Assembly (NCBI GenBank): GCA_049999765.1
Contig: JBNGIQ010009204.1
Location: 1 to 64,000, forward strand
Source: Phaeoceros laevis
Lineage: Eukaryota > Anthocerotophyta > Anthocerotopsida > Notothyladales
Reading direction: 5' to 3'
Length of the DNA stretch: 64,000 nucleotides
A program made the position numbers and the translations under genes. This document shows positions 62,938-64,000 of the stretch, one piece after another (within the stretch, counting starts at the first letter, position 1; each line of letters opens with the position of its first letter). Under the pieces are notes generated by a model. It was not told the origin of the DNA, made no database searches, and worked only from the letters and a program-made list of their open reading frames with translations.

Positions 62938-64000
62938 ATGGTTTCTGTGGGCGAGCTCACCGCGGGCGCGCTGAAAGTGGCGCTGATGCTGAGCGTGCTG
63001 GTCTTTGTGGCCTACGTGCCCTTCCTGTTTGTGGATTTCAGCAAGGGCGACGGGCTGTTGCGCGATGTGGATGCGCTCCAGGACATGAGGCGGGCAATGG
63101 TGGACGCGGAGGGCGTGCTGGACAATTGGCGAGGCAAGGACCCCTGCGCCTGGACGGGGGTGGTGTGCGGGACAGTGGAGGAGGAGAAGGGGCAGATCCG
63201 GGTGGTAGGGCTGGCTCTGGAAGGGGCAGGGCTGGGAGGGGCTCTGTCACCCGCCGTGGCCCGCTTGTCGGAGCTGCGCTTCTTCCTGGGGGCGGGCAAC
63301 ACGCTGTCCGGGTCGCTGGCGGAGCTCGAGGGTTGCAAGCGCCTGGAGCGGCTGGAGCTGCCGTCCAACCTGATCTCGGGGCCTGTTCCGGAGGGCCTGT
63401 TGCTGGGAATGCCCCGCCTCAAGCACCTGCTGCTCCCGCACAACAACCTGGTGGGAGGGCTGAGCCCGGGCTTGTTCGGGAAGGGGTGCGGGGAGCTCAC
63501 CACCCTGGTTCTGGCCGGGAACTACCTCTCGGGCGCCGTCCCGGCGGAGCTGGGCGGGTGCAAGCGCCTGGAGAAGGTGGACTTGAGGGGGAATTCGCTG
63601 GGAGGAGCCATCCCGGGGGCTGCATTCCCCATCACTCTGCGGCACCTCGACTTGGCCAACAACCGGCTGGAGGGTTCGGTCCCTCCAGCCCTAGCCGGGC
63701 TGGGGGAGCTGTCCTTCCTCGACCTCTCCTTCAACCGGCTCACGGGGGAGGTGCCGCGGCCGCTGCTCGATAACAGAAACCTTGTCCTCGACGTGAGCGG
63801 CAACTCCATCACCACCACCAACGGCAAGGGTTTCGATGCTGCATCTGCTGCTTCTGACCTAAAGGAGTTGAAGGATCGTGAGGCATCGGCTGCTGCCGCT
63901 GGCTGGAGGACGTGGGTGGCGGAGAGAGTGAAGAAGTGGTCCTCCTCCGGGCGGTATGCAGCATGGTCTCAGCAAGCGAGTCTCCGGAGGTCCATGCTGG
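62938..64000 (+). CDS. LRR protein, cut by the right edge
   Basis: ATG at 62938 and open for 354 codons to the window end. A hydrophobic segment at residues 11-32 (ALKVALMLSVLVFVAYVPFL) is a signal peptide or anchor. Then comes an LRRNT_2 cap (ALQDMRRAMVDAEGVLDNW, DPCAWTGVVC), and about seven LRRs (LVLAGNYLSGAVPAELGG, LDLANNRLEGSVPPALAG, LDLSFNRLTGEVPRPLL). After the LRRs there is no membrane segment so far; instead an alanine-rich, charged stretch (FDAASAASDLKELKDREASA, WRTWVAERVKKWSSSG). The region is much more GC-rich than the rest of the window. It may be a receptor kinase whose later parts lie beyond the edge, or a secreted LRR protein. Confidence 0.85.
   Translation, partial: MVSVGELTAGALKVALMLSVLVFVAYVPFLFVDFSKGDGLLRDVDALQDMRRAMVDAEGVLDNWRGKDPCAWTGVVCGTVEEEKGQIRVVGLALEGAGLGGALSPAVARLSELRFFLGAGNTLSGSLAELEGCKRLERLELPSNLISGPVPEGLLLGMPRLKHLLLPHNNLVGGLSPGLFGKGCGELTTLVLAGNYLSGAVPAELGGCKRLEKVDLRGNSLGGAIPGAAFPITLRHLDLANNRLEGSVPPALAGLGELSFLDLSFNRLTGEVPRPLLDNRNLVLDVSGNSITTTNGKGFDAASAASDLKELKDREASAAAAGWRTWVAERVKKWSSSGRYAAWSQQASLRRSML

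Noticed and set aside
63012-63827. Several long frames on both strands over the right-edge LRR gene
   Set aside because: High GC content suppresses stops in all frames; only the frame from 62938 shows LRR motifs.

Overview
This is a nuclear DNA window from a seed-free land plant, most likely a lycophyte, fern or moss; I cannot fix the species from sequence alone. The evidence is several pentatricopeptide-repeat (PPR) genes of the PLS and P classes, a TPD1-like secreted peptide gene, plant-type CNX1, fibrillin, glutaredoxin S15, NatC acetyltransferase and PP2C genes with GT-AG introns mostly 60-350 bases long, LRR receptor genes, and no bacterial operon structure. Two 100-N assembly gaps (22792-22891 and 50420-50519) are placeholders. 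Gene models were spliced by eye, so exon edges can be off by a base or two.

Left part (1-25 kb): mostly a gene graveyard. It holds two F-box/kelch-like genes (one lacking its F-box), a YSL metal-transporter fragment, a coiled-coil ORF, a broken LRR receptor-like protein (8.8-11.9 kb), a broken armadillo-repeat gene and USP fragment (12.2-14.8 kb), a PPR fragment, an intact two-exon TPD1-like gene (16.1-16.7 kb), an LRR receptor kinase with its middle deleted (19.3-20.2 kb), and an AT-rich block with a broken coiled-coil/membrane gene (23.1-24.9 kb). Two direct duplications link distant parts: 7.59-8.27 with 15.39-16.19 kb, and 17.9-18.4 with 20.5-21.1 kb. One copy of the first pair carries a small transposon that the other lacks.

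Middle (25-49.3 kb): conserved single-copy genes. A large PLS PPR gene (minus) is divergent from a CGFS glutaredoxin S15 gene (plus). Then follow, all on minus, a plastid fibrillin, a long TTI1 homologue (PIKK-stabilising TTT complex), and a DUF72 protein with a C-terminal extension carrying two PCNA-binding-like motifs, which I consider the most interesting item. A 981-residue intronless P-class PPR gene (plus) closes the section.

Right part (49.3-64 kb): a probably dead phosphofructokinase copy interrupted by a gap, a small conserved plant ORF, an inverted partial copy of the last CNX1 exon, a PPR fragment, NAA30 with a histidine-rich tail, an unidentified ORF, a complete 12-exon CNX1 (molybdenum insertase), a divergent PP2C phosphatase gene, and an LRR gene cut by the right edge. 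CNX1 acts in cytosolic molybdenum-cofactor assembly; PPR, fibrillin and S15 products are expected in organelles; NAA30 and TTI1 serve protein modification and kinase assembly. I see no common pathway that ties the neighbours together, as is normal for a plant chromosome.
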